Source of the DNA: Halichondria panicea
Taxonomy: Eukaryota; Porifera; Demospongiae; Suberitida; Halichondriidae
Reading direction: 5' to 3'
Assembly (NCBI RefSeq): GCF_963675165.1
Contig: NC_087393.1
Span: 622,502-686,501, forward strand
Length of the DNA: 64,000 nt
The notes beneath the pieces were generated by a model. It saw only the letters and a list, made by a program, of their open reading frames with translations. It was not told the DNA's origin and made no database searches. Positions 60,064 through 64,000 of this stretch are shown here, piece after piece (position 1 is the stretch's first letter; every line of letters begins with the position of its first letter). A program made the position numbers and the translations under genes.

Positions 60064-60514
60064 TGCTTGATAAATCTGATAGTATTTTAGCCAATGTAAA
60101 ACATAAATTGTAGCCAGTACTGTAATACACTAATATTTAAGTTTTACACAGGAACTGCATGAGGAAGTATCATTTTGTTTGTTTATACCGAATTGAAGAA
60201 GTACAAGGAAAAATACCTGAGAGTTCAATAAGTGATGCATTAGTAATTGTATTTGTAACGAACTGACACCTTTATAATTTGCTAATAATATTATGCAGGA
60301 GATGATGAAGTTGGTACGACCATGCAGGTGTACAAGTTCGGGTATAGGTCTACTTTGCAGGTGTTATTACAAAGAGATAGACTATTGAAAAATTATAACT
60401 CTCTGCAGTTAACTACATGACTTTAGCCTCCTCCTCCTTCACAAGGCAGCCTCAGAAATCTTCAGTGTGGTGTGGGACGAGGCTAATCTCTAATCAGTTC
60501 ATCAAAAAATCAGT
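60064..60514. promoter_or_regulatory. Divergent intergenic interval between the CD225 array and MAP2K gene
   Basis: 450 bp without coding sequence between divergent genes; promoters of both are expected here. No recognisable core element. Confidence 0.45.
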
Positions 60515-62900
60515 ATGGCCCGCGAGACTACTCTAGATATGGAGGGAGGCGACAAATCGAGGTAATTGATAATGATCAGCTAACTTACTGTAGATAGGGA
60601 CTTACCCTACTGTTGCTGGCTATAAAAAAAATTACCAAAAGCTGTTTCAGGGTTTTAGTAAAGATCAAGAAGGTTGAAGACTGTAAATTCAGTGTGCCTG
60701 TGTGTGTGCTCTACAACTCTGCTAAGCTCTGTATATATGATGGCACAGAGAGGTGAGTCAATAGCTCGTTGATATAACTGATGGTATGCTTTTAATATTA
60801 TATATTCTGAGGAAAATTGTCAGTGGCAGGCAGCCTATAGTTACTATTTAATCAGTGCTAGGCTATGTAACTGTGTTGCCATTAATGCGCACCATGTAAG
60901 CAAGCTACGTACGTACAGTATTTAATACTGCATATCTCGTATTGCATTTTAGTACTATACTCGTGTCATTTTGTCTCTGACAGCCCCCCCTGGTAAGATG
61001 GACCTGGGTGGTGGAGGGGGAGGAAGTAAAAGAAAGAAGCAACCTCCTCGTCTCCCCGTTGGCAAGACTCCTGTCACTCCTGTCACCCCTCTCGTTACGA
61101 CCCCACTCACCACACCCACACCCACACCCACGTGAGTCACACACACCACACACACACCATTCATACACAGTACACATCTATTATGCAATTGGTACTTTAG
61201 TGCTGACTCATCATTCACACACATGTGGTATAAAAGCCCCAGGTTTGTCCCCTTGTTGTTATATTAGAGTGCCCTGAGGCAGTTGAGTCATTCTGTGTGT
61301 AGCCTAGTCACTGTGGTAGGCATTTGTGGTGGAGGGGGACTTGCTGTAGTTGATGCTGTCCACCACCACTGCTGGGACAAAGCTATCACTTGTGTTGCAT
61401 GGTGGCTTCTTTAATTTATAAGTTTTCGCATTGTAAAGCATAACGATAACAATGATGTACTGTGCCCCTGTTTTTGGCTATAGCTGTGAACTTTTTTCAA
61501 CTCTGAAACTATAATAACACCGAAAAGTTTTGTAGTGTAAATGTTTGTCCAAGGAAAACAATTTCAGCACACACACACACACACAGACACACACACACAC
61601 ACACACACGCACGCACGCACACACACACACACACGCACGCACGCACGCACACACACACACGCACACACACACACACAGTTCTCAGTCACACAAAGTCATC
61701 CCCGACATTCCAGCCACTATCAAACTAGAAGAACTCACAATTCAAGAAGAGGCAAGTGTTTTATAACTACATGAAGTTCAAGTATTGCCTACTGTAGATA
61801 CACTGCATTACACACACTGGCTCCTAATTTAATATTAGGAGGGAAGCAAGCAGTTTGTTATATTTTGTTGACTTTGTTGATGAGGCTAGCTTTTTTCCCA
61901 AGTTTAATACCCAAGTTGTTCTAGATAAGGCTACTTCAACCATGATTATTGATAACTCAACCTCTAGCTCTGTTCATATCTGTACATGCGTACGATTGAT
62001 CCCCATGACCCCTCATCTCACCATTGCAGAAATACTCCTTCAAGGCTGAAGATTTGGAGGACCAGGGTCACCTTGGAGATGGGGCCTTTGGTACTGTCAC
62101 CAAGATGCTCTACCCTCCCACCCAAACTACCATGGCTGTCAAGGTGAGACATAAAATCAATATTTTCCTTTCTATGGCACCATTAGAACAGAAGATAGTG
62201 AAAGCATTTTCGTAACCACATTAATTCTGAAAATAAGTTTGAGCTTCTAAGGGAAAAGAATAGTTAATATTATAATACTGAAACAGTTCCTGATCATAAC
62301 AAATTAAAAAGGTGCTCCACCCTGATTAAAACTGGCTTGTGCAAGAATGCAAGTTAGTTCAAAGTACCGCAGAGTATGGGAAATTTGCTAACTTATGCTT
62401 ATTTAATGCATATATGTACATGTACCATGTACCCAAGCTTGAACAAATAAGGTGCTCAGATTCCACGGTATGTACATGTCATTGTACTATATTATTATTT
62501 CAGTGATTGCCCAAAGTGGTGGCTATTTTTCAATCCTCAATCGATTCATTACACAAACTATGTAGTAAACTAGGTTTTTAAGTGGTTGTTATTTTTATCT
62601 AGTGGCGGCTCTTTTGTCTAGAGGTACCTACCACCACCGACCAGTGTGGGAACATCCCTGTAATGACACTTAACCAACTATTTTTATTGAGGGTTAATTA
62701 GTATAATTATTTTACGTACTATTACCCCCCCCACACACACACACACACACCTACACCCACACACACACACACACACACAGAAAATCCCGATGAGAGACCT
62801 CCATGCCACTGAGAAGAGTGGTATTGTAGAGCTGGCCATGATCATGAAGCACGGGGCGTGTCCTTTCATCGTTGAGTTCTATGGCTGCCTCATCAGAGAT
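60515..62900 (+). CDS. MAP kinase kinase (MKK3/4/6-like), 5' part; continues beyond window
   Basis: Certain coding exons: 60998-61131 ([19 protein letters not shown]), 61679-61751, 62030-62143 and 62781-62900. The catalytic-domain start has [12 protein letters not shown], Gly-loop GDGAFG, AVK with the ATP-binding Lys, and [14 protein letters not shown], as in MAP2Ks of the p38/JNK branches; it cannot be assigned further without the rest of the kinase domain. The 61751/61752 donor is GC (gcaagt), a GC-AG intron. Two upstream exon-like segments, 60515-60561 ([14 protein letters not shown]) and 60651-60752, are open and spliced in phase with each other, but a run of seven Cs at 60984-60990 puts them out of frame with the kinase, so translation probably starts at 60998 and they are 5' UTR, or the C count is wrong. 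Confidence 0.85.
61569..61678. repeat. CA/GCAC microsatellite at a MAP2K acceptor
   Basis: CA repeats with GCAC interruptions run directly into the acceptor of exon 61679-61751. A shorter CA tract (62732-62780) does the same for exon 62781. Confidence 0.9.
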
Positions 62901-62934
62901 GTATGTTAACATAATTATGTTCACACTCTGTTAT

Positions 62935-63055
62935 CAGAGGAAGTCCGACATGCGTGCACGAATCACTACAAGTGCAGTGCATTGATGTCACGTGAAAACG
63001 CCAATACACTACTAGCACTTGTAGTGATTTGTGCGCGTATGTCGGACCTCCTCTG
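62935..63055. mobile_element. Foldback MITE, 121 bp
   Basis: CAGAGGAAGTCCGACATGCG.. GAATCACTACAAGTGC is inverted as GCACTTGTAGTGATT.. GTCGGACCTCCTCTG; about 41-bp arms with few mismatches, in the MAP2K intron. Confidence 0.85.
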
Positions 63056-63154
63056 GGTCAAGCGAATTAGAAACTTTCAATCTGCTATTATAGTTTGCCA
63101 CATGTTCAGTGAAATCTGTTTATAGCGACCAATGGTACATGTATGTGGCCTGCT

Positions 63155-63843
63155 GGCCTGCTAACACACATGCTTAGATTCTTGTAGCCCACTGTGTTAT
63201 AGTGGGTGGCCTGCTAACACACTTACTTAGATACTTGTGACCCACTGTGTTATAGTGGGTGGCCTGCTAACACACTTGCTTAGATACTTGTGACCCACTG
63301 TGTTATAGTGGGTGGCCTGCTAACACACTTGCTTAGATACTTGTGACCCACTGTGTTATAGTGGGTGGCCTGCTAACACACTTGCTTAGATACTTGTGAC
63401 CCACTGTGTTATAGTGGGTGGCCTGCTAACACACTTGCTTAGATACTTGTGACCCACTGTGTTATAGTGGGTGGCCTGCTAACACACTTGCTTAGATACT
63501 TGTGACCCACTGTGTTATAGTGGGTGGCCTGCTAACACACTTGCTTAGATACTTGTGACCCACTGTGTTATAGTGGGTGGCCTGCTAACACACTTGCTTA
63601 GATACTTGTGACCCACTGTGTTATAGTGGGTGGCCTGCTAACACACTTGCTTAGATACTTGTGACCCACTGTGTTATAGTGGGTGGCCTGCTAACACACT
63701 TGCTTAGATACTTGTGACCCACTGTGTTATAGTGGGTGGCCTGCTAACACACTTGCTTAGATACTTGTGACCCACTGTGTTATAGTGGGTGGCCTGCTAA
63801 TACACTTACTTAGATACTTGTGGCCCACTGTGTTATAGTGAGT
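63155..63843. repeat. 53-bp minisatellite, 13 copies
   Basis: Units begin ggcctgctaacacacttgct and contain gacccactgtgttatagtgg; starts are spaced exactly 53 bp (63155, 63208, 63261 and so on to 63791). Central copies are virtually identical, the first and last diverged. Lies in the MAP2K intron; the remaining 157 bp to the window end show nothing recognisable. Confidence 0.95.
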
Positions 63844-64000
63844 GATAAAGTGACCACAATAGAGACAGTAACTTTCACTATCATGTTATTGTATAGGTGT
63901 TTTAGATTGGATCCACAGATAGTTAAGTTGAAAGGTTGCTCCTTCGGTTTTAGCGTGGTTACAACGTTTGTTTTCTATGAGATGGTAAACTATAGATAAG

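Noticed and set aside
60651-60752. PB1 domain (as in MEK5) in the possible N-terminal extension of the MAP2K
   Set aside because: The start VLVKIKK is suggestive, but the segment is too short and lacks the acidic PB1 core; no assignment made.

Overview
The window looks like nuclear DNA of an early-branching animal, most probably a demosponge such as Amphimedon (inference; no search was possible). It is AT-rich and densely packed, with many introns of about 50-80 nt. It encodes animal families (copine, mLST8, tweety, CD225/dispanin, MAP2K, a death-fold plus RING protein), and many small inverted-repeat elements and CA/GT microsatellites are scattered through it. Gene models below are hand-spliced; where stated, the summed exon lengths are divisible by three and phases agree.

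Left third (1-24.2 kb, plus strand): a family of coiled-coil genes of unknown function repeated in tandem. Two types alternate: type A (1-1.2 kb and 11.1-12.6 kb) and type B (1.55-3.15 and 12.9-14.58 kb), with B-like copies at 8.5-9.84, 19.9-20.4 and 23.0-24.25 kb. Only the 1.55 kb and 11.1 kb genes are complete and open here; the 12.9, 8.5 and 23.0 kb copies carry frameshifts and the 19.9 kb copy is a 3' stub. Interleaved are a death-fold/RING gene (15.1-17.9 kb) and two broken partial relatives (5.5-8.26 and 10.15-10.88 kb). Four coiled-coil copies are followed tail-to-tail by the 3' end of a minus-strand copine gene: two tiny relics (3.6, 10.0 kb), one seven-exon pseudogene (20.5-22.6 kb) and one complete 14-exon gene (24.4-28.3 kb).

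Middle (24.4-39.4 kb): the intact copine and the TOR-complex WD40 gene mLST8 are divergent, sharing a 245-bp promoter interval. mLST8 converges with a 12-exon tweety-type membrane protein gene on the minus strand, whose introns hold long GT tracts and two minisatellites.

Right third (39.6-60.1 kb, minus strand): a head-to-tail array of CD225/dispanin (IFITM-like fold) membrane-protein genes. I resolve nine complete open copies, one copy with a lost start codon, one with a 1-bp frameshift, and two relics or chimeras. A tandem duplication of about 2.1 kb (55.1-57.2 and 57.2-59.3 kb) has a visible breakpoint. Introns and spacers contain at least six MITE-like elements. Divergent from the array, a MAP kinase kinase gene (60.5-62.9 kb and beyond) runs out of the window and has a 13-copy 53-bp minisatellite after its last visible exon.

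The genes do not form one pathway. The main theme is local duplication followed by decay: coiled-coil plus copine-tail blocks on the left and a CD225 array on the right.
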